A DNA stretch of 64,000 bases from Halobacillus salinus (GTDB lineage: Bacteria > Bacillota > Bacilli > Bacillales > Halobacillaceae): contig NZ_SRJC01000002.1 in the NCBI RefSeq assembly GCF_004684905.1, positions 248,001 to 312,000 on the forward strand, written 5' to 3'. The first letter of the stretch is position 1. Each line of letters begins with the position of its first letter. A model generated the notes under the pieces. It did no database searches and was not told the origin of the DNA. It worked only from the letters and a program-made list of their open reading frames with translations. The position numbers were made by a program, and so were the translations under genes. Shown here in pieces: positions 16,393 to 24,769 of the stretch.

Positions 16393-18051
16393 CTACCATG
16401 TTTGGAAACGTCCGGACCCTGGTGGTGCATGTTGAATAATCTCGCTTAACGGAATCGTGTATGCAAGAGCAATAAGGACAAAGGCAATCCCGATCCACAC
16501 TTTCCAATTTTCAAGTAGTGCCGGGGTACCAGACACATCACTTTCCGCCATCGGAAACGTCATTTTGCTTTCCTGGTCTGATACAGGTGCGAACCACCAT
16601 AGTTGAATGACGATGTAAATGAGCAATAACGCTGACAAGAAGAGGATCGAACCTCCCACAGCCATAATGACGTGATTCGATAAAACTCCTTCAAACCACG
16701 CGAGGGCGTCTTCATGAGCATAGCCGGTGTAGGCGGTACGTCTTGGGGCACCAAGTAACCCCAACATATGCTGTGCCGTACTCATCAGAAGCATCCCTAT
16801 CGACCACGTAAAGATTTGTAAGAATGCAAGTCGCTGCAAGTTCTTTGTGAACTGTCTTCCTGTTAAATATGGGATAAACCAAAACGTTAGGCCGAAAAAC
16901 GTCATAGCAACAGGTGTACCCACTGTGATGTGAAAATGACCAACCACCCAGAGCGTGTTATGCACCAGTTCATTCATTTGAAAGCTTGCGTTGATAATTC
17001 CCCCAGCTCCACCTGGAATGAAGAAGAGCATTGCAATCAAGATCGATGTGAACCGTACGTCTTTCCAAGGAAGCTTCGTGATCCACCCGAATAAGCCTTT
17101 ACCACCTAATTGACGGCCTCTCGTTTCGAAAGTAGCAAATAGGGAGAAAGCTGTCATAAGGGATGGAATGATGACCATAAACGTCAAAACCGTTTGTAGA
17201 AACTTCCAAAAGCTTGCGATACCTGGTTCAGTCAGCTGGTGGTGAAATCCTACAGGAATCGAAAATAGTATAAATAACACAAAGGATAGACGAGCAAGCG
17301 AGTCGCTGAACACTTTTCCACCGATCAGCTTCGGAACGACGACGTACCATGCCATATAGGCAGGTAACAGCCAGAAATACACGAGCGGATGACCGAAGTA
17401 CCAGAATAAGGATCGACTAAGTTCCACATTGATTCCATCTGTCCAACCGAACGCCCAAGGGATGAACTGGAACAATACAGTGGCTACAACACCTAAACAG
17501 GCAATAACCCAAAGAATAATAGTAGCAACGGTCATGAAGGCGAACAGAGGACTCAATTGTCCCTTATTGGCGCGTCTCCATTTCACATAATGCCCGATTA
17601 GAGCAAACCCCTGAACCCATGTGCCAATGACGAACAAGGCTAGCCCTACATAGAAGAGTCCATGAGCCTGCAGAGGCGCATAAAAGGTGTACAGCACCGA
17701 TGCCTGACCGGAGACTACCATGACTACTACGAGTAGCGTACCAAGCAATGTGATCCAGAAGCCGATCCAGTTCCACAGGATTACACGAGGACCGAATTGC
17801 CCCAAAGCTTTACTCGTTCCCGCTTGGAAAAAGGCAAAAATAAAGAACGTTGTAAATACGATAGCAAGTAATAGACCGTGTGCTGTGAGGATCTGATAAT
17901 AATCCAGCCACCCAGGAAGGGTTAGCGCATCATTTCGAATAAAGACTTGTAGCAAACCACATAGCGTTCCTATAAGAAAAGCCGCATAGGCAACCGCCGT
18001 ATTTGCCAATGGCAATCGACGATCATTTGGTAGATTCATAGATTGATTCAT
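16393..18051 (-). CDS. cbaA: ba3-type cytochrome c oxidase subunit I
   Basis: A 552-residue heme-copper oxidase subunit with about 13 transmembrane helices. Heme and copper ligands are visible in TAHGLLLAI near residue 53, FGHPLVYFWLLPAY near residue 220, the HHQ pair near residue 270, and VVGHFHITVGTP near residue 370. The sequence is of the B (ba3) type, which has high oxygen affinity and reduced proton pumping. Its ATG overlaps the subunit II stop as ATGA. The operon is subunit IIa, subunit II, subunit I and a 29-residue ORF. Confidence 0.93.
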   Translation of the reverse strand: MNQSMNLPNDRRLPLANTAVAYAAFLIGTLCGLLQVFIRNDALTLPGWLDYYQILTAHGLLLAIVFTTFFIFAFFQAGTSKALGQFGPRVILWNWIGFWITLLGTLLVVVMVVSGQASVLYTFYAPLQAHGLFYVGLALFVIGTWVQGFALIGHYVKWRRANKGQLSPLFAFMTVATIILWVIACLGVVATVLFQFIPWAFGWTDGINVELSRSLFWYFGHPLVYFWLLPAYMAWYVVVPKLIGGKVFSDSLARLSFVLFILFSIPVGFHHQLTEPGIASFWKFLQTVLTFMVIIPSLMTAFSLFATFETRGRQLGGKGLFGWITKLPWKDVRFTSILIAMLFFIPGGAGGIINASFQMNELVHNTLWVVGHFHITVGTPVAMTFFGLTFWFIPYLTGRQFTKNLQRLAFLQIFTWSIGMLLMSTAQHMLGLLGAPRRTAYTGYAHEDALAWFEGVLSNHVIMAVGGSILFLSALLLIYIVIQLWWFAPVSDQESKMTFPMAESDVSGTPALLENWKVWIGIAFVLIALAYTIPLSEIIQHAPPGSGRFQTW

Positions 18052-18521
18052 GACTCGACCACCTCAATTTCTGCACTCATAAAATGATGCCCCGACCCGC
18101 AATACTCATTACAAATGATTAAATACTTACCAGGTTCTTTGAACGTATGCTTCTTGTGGTTTACTTGGCCTGGTATTGCCATCATGTTTACATTGGTACC
18201 GACGATCGAAAAGCTATGGGTAACATCTTCACTCGTTAACGTGAAGGTGATTTCTTTGCCCACAGGTACTTTCCAATCTCCTGCATCGTATCCGAATGCT
18301 TGTGAAATAATCACCATTTCATACGTTCCATCCGACCTCTCATGTAACCCTGTCTGGTCGAAAGGAGCCGTTTCTCTCACCTTGTTAGGATCGATTGTCA
18401 TATGACCTCCTGATGGGGTGTTTCCTTGGTGAAAAGCACTGACGCCGACGACACTAAGAAAAACGATCAACGATATAATACCGAATGCTAACCAGATCTT
18501 TTCATATTTGTGCAAATGCAT
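18048..18521 (-). CDS. cbaB: ba3-type cytochrome c oxidase subunit II (CuA)
   Basis: A 157-residue subunit with one N-terminal transmembrane helix (IWLAFGIISLIVFLSVVGV) and an extracellular cupredoxin domain. The binuclear CuA site is complete: His in VTHSF near residue 114 and CNEYCGSGHHFM near residue 139, which supplies two Cys, a His and a Met. It receives electrons from cytochrome c. The start has TAGGAGGGAAAGG upstream and lies 12 bp after subunit IIa. Confidence 0.94.
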   Translation of the reverse strand: MHLHKYEKIWLAFGIISLIVFLSVVGVSAFHQGNTPSGGHMTIDPNKVRETAPFDQTGLHERSDGTYEMVIISQAFGYDAGDWKVPVGKEITFTLTSEDVTHSFSIVGTNVNMMAIPGQVNHKKHTFKEPGKYLIICNEYCGSGHHFMSAEIEVVES

Positions 18522-18532
18522 GCCTTTCCCTC

Positions 18533-18649
18533 CTATAAACGACTGACGTAAAGAAAGTAAATACTAACCCACATTAAAACGATAATAAAACCAACAAAGA
18601 AAACACTGATGAGCGTCCCTTTCAAACTAGGTTGCTGCGATTTCTTCAT
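18533..18649 (-). CDS. cytochrome c oxidase subunit IIa, 38 residues
   Basis: A short frame starting MKKSQQPSLKG and ending YFLYVSRL, with one transmembrane helix (TLISVFFVGFIIVLMWVSIY). The PSLKGT motif followed by one helix is characteristic of the small subunit IIa of ba3-type oxidases, which supplies the helix missing from the shortened subunit II. A GATGGGG-type site lies ahead of the ATG at 18649. It is the first gene of the oxidase operon. Confidence 0.85.
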   Translation of the reverse strand: MKKSQQPSLKGTLISVFFVGFIIVLMWVSIYFLYVSRL

Positions 18650-18768
18650 CCAACCCCATCCCCTTTATGTAATTACTTACCATTATTGTATCGTGCAAAA
18701 GTCTCAAAAATGATTGGGGAATCCCCTACAAGTTGCTTCTCGTAATCCCTGAATTTCGTTTTTGAACA

Positions 18769-18797
18769 TAAAAAAAGCCTGATTTCTCAGGCTTTCA
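18769..18797 (-). terminator. terminator of the Nre-like operon
   Basis: On the minus strand AAAGCCTG pairs with CAGGCTTT around a six-base loop and runs into a T-tract. It lies 45 bp after the kinase stop codon. Confidence 0.85.
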
Positions 18798-18843
18798 TGT
18801 ACTGAATAGGATAAATGTTCAAATTGCAGGTGTAAGAGTGAAG

Positions 18844-20184
18844 TCAGCGTAGCTTAGGTATTTCCAACTCGACCTTAGTCCCACCATTTAACGGAGAAGT
18901 CACACATAGCGTTCCTCCTACAGAGCGTGCCCTCTCTTCCATACTGAATAGACCTACCCCTTTACGTCTTTCGTCCTCTCTGATTCCAACTCCCTCATCT
19001 ATGATGGAAAGTTGTATGGAATCACTTGTTTCCTTGATGGAAACAACCGCTTCTGTGACTTGAGCATACTTACGCACATTCGTCAGGGCCTCTTGAATAA
19101 CACGATAGATGGTCGTTTCTACATCATTGCTCAAACGGTAACTATAATCGGCATATAGGTGTACCCGAATATCATATGAATTGTCCATACGATTTACGAA
19201 GGAGCGAACAGCAGGCATCAGCCCAAGTTCATCCAATGCAGGTGGCCTCAATTCCCAAGACATGTCTCTCACGCTTTGAATAAGACCACTCGTATCTGCC
19301 TCAAGCTGCTCGAGCAAAGGGTGATCCACATCCTGCATCAGACGGTGCACACTGATCAAGAGACTGTATAGTTCTTGACCTACTCCATCATGGAGCTCAC
19401 GAGAGAATTTACGCTTCTCCTCTTCCTGTACATCCACGAACCGGGTCATCATATGTTGTAACTCCTGCTCCACACGTTTCCGCTCTGTTATTTCATTTCG
19501 AATGGCCAGGTATTGATAAGGTTTTCCGTTCTCTTTCAAGAACGGAACAATCGTCGTGTCCACCCAGTAGTAACTTCCATCTTTCGCTCGATTCTTGATT
19601 TCGCCTTTCCATACCTCACCGAACCCGATCGTTCTCCAAAGATTCTTAAAGAAAGCTTTGGAATGATGTCCTGAATTCAGGATGCGATGGTCTTTTCCGA
19701 TGATCTCTTCAAGACTGTATTTAGAGACCTCACAGAACTTCTTATTCGCATACCGGATGACCCCTCTTTGATCCGTTACGGCTACTATAGAGGACTCATC
19801 CAAAGCATATTTTACGTCTATCAATTCTTTCAAAGGTTCATAAAACTGATGATCCAGGTGACTTCTTTGCACAAGGTTTTGAATGGTGATGATATAGGAG
19901 TCCCGTTCTGATATGGAAAGGGGATGGACCACTAGGAAGACAGGAAAGGGAGGGCGATCCGCTGGCTTGATATAGCGCTGGATCACTGTTCCTTTCTCGC
20001 ATGTTTCAAGCTCATCCAGTGGAAAATCCAAAAAGAGATTCTCTATATGTAGGGGATGACCCTTTATTTGAAGAAGGGATTCCGCTTTCGCATTCAACTG
20101 TTCCACCAGTCCTTCAGCATTAATAAGGATCATCCCTTCTTTTTGGTCGACTTGCGTAGACACACGATCAGAATGTTGCTTCAT
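18844..20184 (-). CDS. PAS sensor histidine kinase (NreB/NarX-type)
   Basis: A 446-residue soluble kinase. Residues 10-125 are a weak PAS-like region, residues 125-235 a clear PAS domain with its PAC end (YQYLAIRNEITERKR), then the HisKA_3 dimerisation helix with the phospho-acceptor His in SRELHDGVGQ near residue 265. The ATPase domain shows QEALTNVRKYA, DEGVGI and GVGLFSMEER. Staphylococcal NreB binds a 4Fe-4S cluster through four Cys in its PAS domain; no such set is seen here, so the signal differs. It is last in the operon, one base after the GAF gene, and next to the oxidase operon. Confidence 0.88.
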   Translation of the reverse strand: MKQHSDRVSTQVDQKEGMILINAEGLVEQLNAKAESLLQIKGHPLHIENLFLDFPLDELETCEKGTVIQRYIKPADRPPFPVFLVVHPLSISERDSYIITIQNLVQRSHLDHQFYEPLKELIDVKYALDESSIVAVTDQRGVIRYANKKFCEVSKYSLEEIIGKDHRILNSGHHSKAFFKNLWRTIGFGEVWKGEIKNRAKDGSYYWVDTTIVPFLKENGKPYQYLAIRNEITERKRVEQELQHMMTRFVDVQEEEKRKFSRELHDGVGQELYSLLISVHRLMQDVDHPLLEQLEADTSGLIQSVRDMSWELRPPALDELGLMPAVRSFVNRMDNSYDIRVHLYADYSYRLSNDVETTIYRVIQEALTNVRKYAQVTEAVVSIKETSDSIQLSIIDEGVGIREDERRKGVGLFSMEERARSVGGTLCVTSPLNGGTKVELEIPKLR

Positions 20185-20185
20185 A

Positions 20186-20614
20186 CTACCCTTTCACCTC
20201 TTCTCTTATCCATTGATCAAGTTGCTTTACATAGGGCTCAAAGACCTTTCTTTCCGGCAATATGACCTCCTTACGGTAACCGATGAGCAACACTCCGATA
20301 GGAAAACGATAGGTTTCTAAGGGAATGGCAACAAAACTCTCGATTTTTTCGGACATCAAGATAGGGTATTCAGACGGTTTCTGTGTCCATTCCTTTTTGG
20401 AAGAACACAACCATGCTGTCCCGACCTGCATCACTCTACCAGCAACACCGCGCCCATAGGAGATTTCCATAGCTTTATACTTTTCATTTAAAGCATTATG
20501 AGCATACATCCATTTGATTTTCCCTATATCATGATCCATTAGCGCAATTGCCAGAAAGTCAGCGTTTGATGCCATTTGCAGTTCTTTAAACAATTCATTG
20601 ATGTGGATCATCAT
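20186..20614 (-). CDS. GAF-domain protein (NreA-like)
   Basis: A 142-residue single GAF domain. Core features are ADFLAIALMDHDIGKIKW, SYGRGVAGRVMQVGTAWL and FVAIPLETYRFPIGVLLIGY. In staphylococci the GAF protein NreA binds nitrate and restrains the kinase NreB. The same gene set here suggests a similar ligand-sensing brake, but the nitrate-binding residues were not checked. It lies one base from the kinase gene and one base after the response regulator. Confidence 0.78.
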   Translation of the reverse strand: MMIHINELFKELQMASNADFLAIALMDHDIGKIKWMYAHNALNEKYKAMEISYGRGVAGRVMQVGTAWLCSSKKEWTQKPSEYPILMSEKIESFVAIPLETYRFPIGVLLIGYRKEVILPERKVFEPYVKQLDQWIREEVKG

Positions 20615-20615
20615 A

Positions 20616-21272
20616 TCACCTTGTATACCCGATTAGGCCCTTTTTCCAAGCGTACTCCACGAGTTCTGGACGCGTTTTCAACTGAAGCTTTTCCATTACG
20701 CGTGCCTTGTGCGCTTCGACGGTCTTTACACTGATGATTAATTTCTCTGCGATATCTTTATTCGCATATCCCTTTGCGACGAGAGCCAGCACTTCTCGTT
20801 CCCGGTCTGTCAGAGAACGATAAGAATCCACTTGACCGCCTTGCTTTATCTTATTCATATAATCCTCCATCAAACGTTTCGTTGCAGAAGGATACAAGTA
20901 AGCGTCCCCTTGACTCACTTGTCTGATCGCTTTCATCAGCTCCTCATGAGGGGCACTCTTAAGGATACACCCAGATGCACCGAGCTCTATCCCTCTAAAT
21001 AAATACTCTTCGTCATCGTGCATCGTTAAAATCAATATATGCGTATCTGGAAAGTGTTTTTTTATTTCCGAGGTGGCAGATAGTCCGTCTTTACCGTGGG
21101 GCATTGATAGATCCATCAAAACCACTTGTGGGGCTTTATCTTCCACTTGCTGATATGCTTCATCGCCTTCAGATGCCTCTCCAATCACTTCCATGTCTTT
21201 CTGAGCATTCAAAAGCATCTTCAGCCCTGATCGTACCACTGCATGGTCATCTACAATGATGATTCGGATCAT
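20616..21272 (-). CDS. NarL/NreC-type response regulator
   Basis: A 218-residue regulator. The receiver domain shows the acidic pair in IVDDHAVVRSG, the phosphorylated Asp in VLMDLSMPHGKDG near residue 55, and LTMHDDEEY. A LuxR-type helix-turn-helix follows (LTDREREVLALVAKGYANKDIAEKL region, residues 150-215). It would bind promoters when phosphorylated by the adjacent kinase, plausibly tuning respiration to oxygen or an electron acceptor. Its start overlaps the upstream gene by 26 bp. Confidence 0.92.
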   Translation of the reverse strand: MIRIIIVDDHAVVRSGLKMLLNAQKDMEVIGEASEGDEAYQQVEDKAPQVVLMDLSMPHGKDGLSATSEIKKHFPDTHILILTMHDDEEYLFRGIELGASGCILKSAPHEELMKAIRQVSQGDAYLYPSATKRLMEDYMNKIKQGGQVDSYRSLTDREREVLALVAKGYANKDIAEKLIISVKTVEAHKARVMEKLQLKTRPELVEYAWKKGLIGYTR

Positions 21273-21816
21273 CGCGCGTCTCCTCCCTTCCCCAGTGCCA
21301 CATTACTTCTTTGGCTTGGACGTCTACACTTGCTTTTATGTCTGTTCCATTCAATAAACAAGGAACAAATTCCTCCTCTAATGAGAACCGAACAGACCAC
21401 TCTCCTTCTAAAACCATGACATCGATTGCCTGAACGTTGTAATCAAACATCTTTGTGACAACCCGCTGAAGCTGCCGAAAGGATTTCATCTCACTCAGTG
21501 GCAGCAGCTTTTCTCCTTTATAGGAGACAAGTACCCCATGCTTTTTCTCTAATACCTGGAGGAACGCGGCTACATGCAAATATGTCTCTTTGTGATAAGA
21601 AACATGAGGGAAAATTTCTGTCGAACGGTTTCTCATATCACTTATAACATAACGTACTACACGCTCCGCTTCTTCTTGCTTCGATTCGTCCATTTCCATA
21701 TAGGCTAATACGCTGGTTAACAACTGTGCGTACCTTTCATGTAAATCCTCTGCCACTTCCATCAACGAATGCTCATAATACCCCATTAAGTTTGTTGGTT
21801 CGAACGAGGAGTGCAT
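21247..21816 (-). CDS. degenerate histidine-kinase-like protein at head of nre-like operon
   Basis: A 189-residue soluble protein. Residues 18-40 (AEDLHERYAQLLTSVLAYM) resemble the HisKA_3 helix with its His. The later part (FRQLQRVVTKMFDYNVQAID, then GEWSVRFSLEEEF) lines up with the N-box region of a kinase ATPase domain, but the Asn, DxGxG and GxGL boxes are absent. It therefore looks like a kinase that kept dimerisation and lost ATP binding. It is first in the operon and overlaps the response regulator gene by 26 bp. It might modulate the true kinase or bind the regulator. The relationship is judged by eye. Confidence 0.6.
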   Translation of the reverse strand: MHSSFEPTNLMGYYEHSLMEVAEDLHERYAQLLTSVLAYMEMDESKQEEAERVVRYVISDMRNRSTEIFPHVSYHKETYLHVAAFLQVLEKKHGVLVSYKGEKLLPLSEMKSFRQLQRVVTKMFDYNVQAIDVMVLEGEWSVRFSLEEEFVPCLLNGTDIKASVDVQAKEVMWHWGREETRDDPNHHCR

Positions 21817-21965
21817 CTCTTCACCTCACCAAAAATCGTTTTATTTACTATATTATACAAGGAATTCGGAAGGCACCCTATTAGGGACTCCCCTTATTTT
21901 TTATACTGAAAAACCTTCATAAAGTTTCAAGAACTGGGCATGACTAATGGAAGGAGGTGGGACAT

Positions 21966-22214
21966 ATGCCAGCTTATTTGTGTCCAAGCTGTAAAACGAA
22001 TCGTTCACGCTTCAACATCATTGAGCAAAATCCGAAATCCGTCAAAATGGATCCGAGAAGCGGGGACGTTGTTCAGGAATATGGACCCGGTGAACAAGAT
22101 GCCTTTCACGCTGCTTATCAAGGTCCAGAAATCAAAGTACAGTGCGGGGCATGCGGATTGATTGAAGATGAGAAGTCTTTCGCAGCTTTTGCAGAACATA
22201 ATCGTTTAGATTAA
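21966..22214 (+). CDS. small zinc-ribbon protein, function unknown
   Basis: An 82-residue protein with CPSC at residues 6-9 and CGAC near residue 60, which together look like a four-Cys zinc ribbon. The middle (QNPKSVKMDPRSGDVVQEYGP) is hydrophilic. The start is the ATG at 21966, behind the strong site AAGGAGGTGGG. It is divergent from the nre-like operon and convergent with the parR gene. No named family was recognised. Confidence 0.75.
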   Translation: MPAYLCPSCKTNRSRFNIIEQNPKSVKMDPRSGDVVQEYGPGEQDAFHAAYQGPEIKVQCGACGLIEDEKSFAAFAEHNRLD

Positions 22215-22215
22215 A

Positions 22216-22243
22216 AAAAGAAGCCTAAATCGGCTTCTTTTCT
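22216..22243. terminator. bidirectional terminator
   Basis: AAAAAGAAGCC pairs with GGCTTCTTTT around a short loop. It lies between the convergent zinc-ribbon and parR-like genes and has A/T runs on both sides. Confidence 0.82.
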
Positions 22244-22821
22244 TATTGGTTCATTCTTGATAGGAAATCCCCTAGCGGATCATCATCCTCGTCGTCCTCT
22301 TCTACAGCATCTTCTTGTGCAGAATGAAGGTCAGCTTGTAAGCTATCTAAACTCACATCATCTAAATCTTGACTATCATCGGTGAAAAGAGGTTCTTCAG
22401 GCTCATCTGGGATGACTGGCTCATCGACTTCCTCAGAAGCCGCCTCCTCTTGTAAGTAGAGCGCTTCATCGATATCCGCCGTATTACTATTCAGAGAAGC
22501 AAGCAATGAAGTTGCTCGCATAGGGTCCATTAACAATTGGTATAAAATACTTCCAATGAGGGCTTCGGAATGTTCATGTTTAATCCAATTCCGCTGTTCT
22601 TTTGAGAGGGATTTAGGGAGGGGGACGGTAATAGTCTCTTTTTCTCTCGATAAGGACTGGTTCACCCCTTCCAGAACGAATTGAGCGATTTTACTCGAAA
22701 AATTCCTTCTCTCCGTCTCTTTCAAGTGAGTGAGCTGTTTTAATAAATGATCAGGTGTATCCGAGGGGACTCGAAATGTAATCGATTGTCCCCTCTCTAC
22801 ACGCTTCCTAGATTGGCTCAT
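22243..22821 (-). CDS. parR: ParR-like DNA-binding adaptor of actin-type partition system
   Basis: A 192-residue protein. The N-terminal 55 residues (SITFRVPSDTPDHLLKQLTHL, then SSKIAQFVLEGV) look like the ribbon-helix-helix DNA-binding domain of ParR proteins. The last 75 residues are very acidic and end in DPLGDFLSRMNQ, a possible ParM-contact tail. It follows the parM-like gene after 11 bp, the usual parM-parR order. In plasmids ParR binds the centromere and caps the ParM filament. Assignment rests on position and the predicted fold rather than strong sequence identity. Confidence 0.7.
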   Translation of the reverse strand: MSQSRKRVERGQSITFRVPSDTPDHLLKQLTHLKETERRNFSSKIAQFVLEGVNQSLSREKETITVPLPKSLSKEQRNWIKHEHSEALIGSILYQLLMDPMRATSLLASLNSNTADIDEALYLQEEAASEEVDEPVIPDEPEEPLFTDDSQDLDDVSLDSLQADLHSAQEDAVEEDDEDDDPLGDFLSRMNQ

Positions 22822-22832
22822 TAACTATCACC

Positions 22833-24008
22833 TTATTTATTCGATGAGGCTTTTTGCTGTTCTTTTTTCGCTTGTTTTTCACTCTTACGAATAAAGTCAG
22901 CAATTAATTTGTAATACGCATTAGCCATCATCCAGATACTTTCATTCTCATCTTCAAAGAATTCGATGTTATAACCATCCAGCTTATTGTTCAACGTTTT
23001 AATGTACTCTTTTAAGACGGCAGAACCTCCACCTACGAAGTAGCAGATCTCCGACTGAGAGTTCTTCTGCCATACGTTTCTTAAGTAGCGGTACTGTTTC
23101 TTCGCTAGCTCGAGCAGAATACGGTCCGTAATGTCATGGACATTCGTCCGGCTGCCTCGCACCATAATATGATGGCGGTCATTCTTACGCGTGATGATGT
23201 CTACAACATCACGACGGCTGTCTAATTCAACGCCGTGTTTAGTTAAGATCTCATCTCGGATCATTTCAAGCGACTCAGAAACACCCAAATTGAAGCCTTG
23301 AGCCTTGTCATCATCGACGTTACGGTTGCGAATTACTGCTATGTCAGTAGACAATCCACCGATATCTTGAATTAGGATCTGTTTATCAATCAACTCTTTA
23401 TTAATAACATTCAAATCGTTATCCATTACTAAGTTCACATAAGCTGCAAACCCCTCTGGGTACACCTTCACTTCATCGAATTTCAAGTTCACTTTGATTC
23501 CTTGATATCTCGGCGTGACAAGGAATTCTACTTGGTGGACAGAGCCTAACAGCTGAGAGCGGTACCCTACATCTTTACCTTCTTTTACTTCACGTAAAGG
23601 AAGCCCTGTTCCTAATGTATAGTTAGATTCAATTACGTTATTTTTGGCTGATTGAGCATCTTTTAAAGAAACGGAATCTAATGCAAGAGCAGCGAATAAC
23701 ATTACTAATGTCTGGTCTTCCTCCGACTTATAACTACCTGGGTCAAGCTCTGTCGAGTTCGTTGTCTTCGTAGCTAGGTTCCCTACACGGTAGATGGCAT
23801 TGTTTTCTCTTAATGCCGGTGAATGCACTCGAATGTGTAGATTATCGAGTGGATCTTTCTCGTCTAATTCTTCTATACCGATAACAGGTCGGTCTTCTAA
23901 ATCTCTTGCAATAACGTTCGGAATATATAAAGAAGACTCGAGTTTTCCAAAGTTTGCCTTCACCGCATCGTTTCCTACATCAACCGCAGCAATTCTTGAT
24001 TTTGTCAT
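22833..24008 (-). CDS. parM: ParM/StbA-type actin-like ATPase
   Basis: A 391-residue actin-fold ATPase. Phosphate-1 motif is AAVDVGNDAVKANFG at the N-terminus, phosphate-2 is IQDIGGLSTDIAVI near residue 215, and the adenosine motif is FVGGGSAVLKEYI near residue 325. ParM proteins polymerise to push plasmid copies apart. The C-terminal tail is Lys/Gln rich. The start has AAGGAGAG eight bases upstream. It sits among chromosomal genes, which is unusual for a plasmid partition actin. MreB is excluded by the StbA/ParM-like arrangement and the ParR-like partner. Confidence 0.85.
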   Translation of the reverse strand: MTKSRIAAVDVGNDAVKANFGKLESSLYIPNVIARDLEDRPVIGIEELDEKDPLDNLHIRVHSPALRENNAIYRVGNLATKTTNSTELDPGSYKSEEDQTLVMLFAALALDSVSLKDAQSAKNNVIESNYTLGTGLPLREVKEGKDVGYRSQLLGSVHQVEFLVTPRYQGIKVNLKFDEVKVYPEGFAAYVNLVMDNDLNVINKELIDKQILIQDIGGLSTDIAVIRNRNVDDDKAQGFNLGVSESLEMIRDEILTKHGVELDSRRDVVDIITRKNDRHHIMVRGSRTNVHDITDRILLELAKKQYRYLRNVWQKNSQSEICYFVGGGSAVLKEYIKTLNNKLDGYNIEFFEDENESIWMMANAYYKLIADFIRKSEKQAKKEQQKASSNK

Positions 24009-24114
24009 GAATCAGCTCTCCTTTGAGAAGTTACTAGATTTTGGATCTTACTAAGTTAAATCTAATAAACTATCAAAAAATAGTCAATGCGCCATTCGGT
24101 GTACCCAATTTTGC

Positions 24115-24260
24115 TTACATGTGTACAATAACGTTTACTTGAGTACAAACACGCAAACACATTGATATAACAGCCTGCATACGCTTTTGTACACAAGTAA
24201 ACGTATTTGCAAACATATTGTACACAATTTGTTTGCAAGAATACATATATGTGTACGTCT
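24115..24260. repeat. centromere-like repeat region upstream of parM
   Basis: The 145-bp region holds a 19-bp inverted repeat, ACGTTTACTTGAGTACAAA (24131-24149) and TTTGTACACAAGTAAACGT (24186-24204), with one mismatch. It also holds two copies of TTGTACACAA (24187-24196 and 24218-24227), TGTGTACA at 24120, GTGTACG at 24251, and GCAAACA/TGTTTGC motifs at 24153, 24209 and 24230. Such short repeats upstream of parM are typical of parC centromeres bound by ParR. Function is inferred. Confidence 0.65.
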
Positions 24261-24367
24261 ACATTATCCCGAATAATTATACATATTTCTCCACAAAATC
24301 ACGGACTTTGTTCTATTCTCCCTGTATTAGAAGCCGGGCTAAGTTTTGTTTTTTTCTTAATTTTTTT
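24261..24367. other. AT-rich spacer, nothing recognised
   Basis: Together with 24009-24114 this fills the rest of the gap between parM and the rhodanese gene. No supported gene was seen. The parM promoter probably lies in or beside the repeat block. Confidence 0.4.
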
Positions 24368-24400
24368 CAAAAAAAATAGAGTGAAGTCTTTTTCACTCTA
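24368..24400 (-). terminator. terminator of the membrane rhodanese pair
   Basis: On the minus strand TAGAGTGAA pairs with TTCACTCTA and is followed by a run of eight T. The stem includes the stop codon of the rhodanese gene. Confidence 0.85.
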
Positions 24401-24757
24401 CTGCCAGCCTCCTAAGCCGCCTCTCACGTTTATAATTTTCGTGAACCCTTGCTTTTTCAACTGCTTCGCTGCCTTCATACTTCTCATGCCACTCTGACAT
24501 AGTAAAACAATGCTTTCTTCTTTATTTAACTCGCTCGACCGTTTATTAAGATCGGAAAGCGGGATATTCTTAAAAGGTTTTCTGTGGTTACGTTTGAACT
24601 CACCAGTCGTTCTGACGTCGATGAACTGCGTCTTTTTATCCTTCGTTAATTGCTGCACTTCTGCTCCAGATATAGTAGATATCCCTTTAGCAGGCATAAG
24701 CCACTTCACAATAAGAAATACAAACACTAGAGCAATAACCCATTGAAACAAATCCAT
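24398..24757 (-). CDS. membrane-anchored rhodanese
   Basis: A 119-residue protein with one N-terminal transmembrane helix (WVIALVFVFLIVKWL) and a rhodanese domain on the cytoplasmic side or outside. The domain shows FIDVRTTGEFKRNH and the active-site cysteine in LLCQSGMRS near residue 88. It would handle sulfane sulfur at the membrane. It is 12 bp downstream of a second, degenerate rhodanese and shares its CstR-type promoter. Confidence 0.87.
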   Translation of the reverse strand: MDLFQWVIALVFVFLIVKWLMPAKGISTISGAEVQQLTKDKKTQFIDVRTTGEFKRNHRKPFKNIPLSDLNKRSSELNKEESIVLLCQSGMRSMKAAKQLKKQGFTKIINVRGGLGGWQ

Positions 24758-24769
24758 AATTCTTCCCCC

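Noticed and set aside
18844-20184. Kinase as a true oxygen-sensing NreB
   Set aside because: The four-Cys iron-sulfur set of NreB is not present in the PAS region, so only an NreB-like call is supported.
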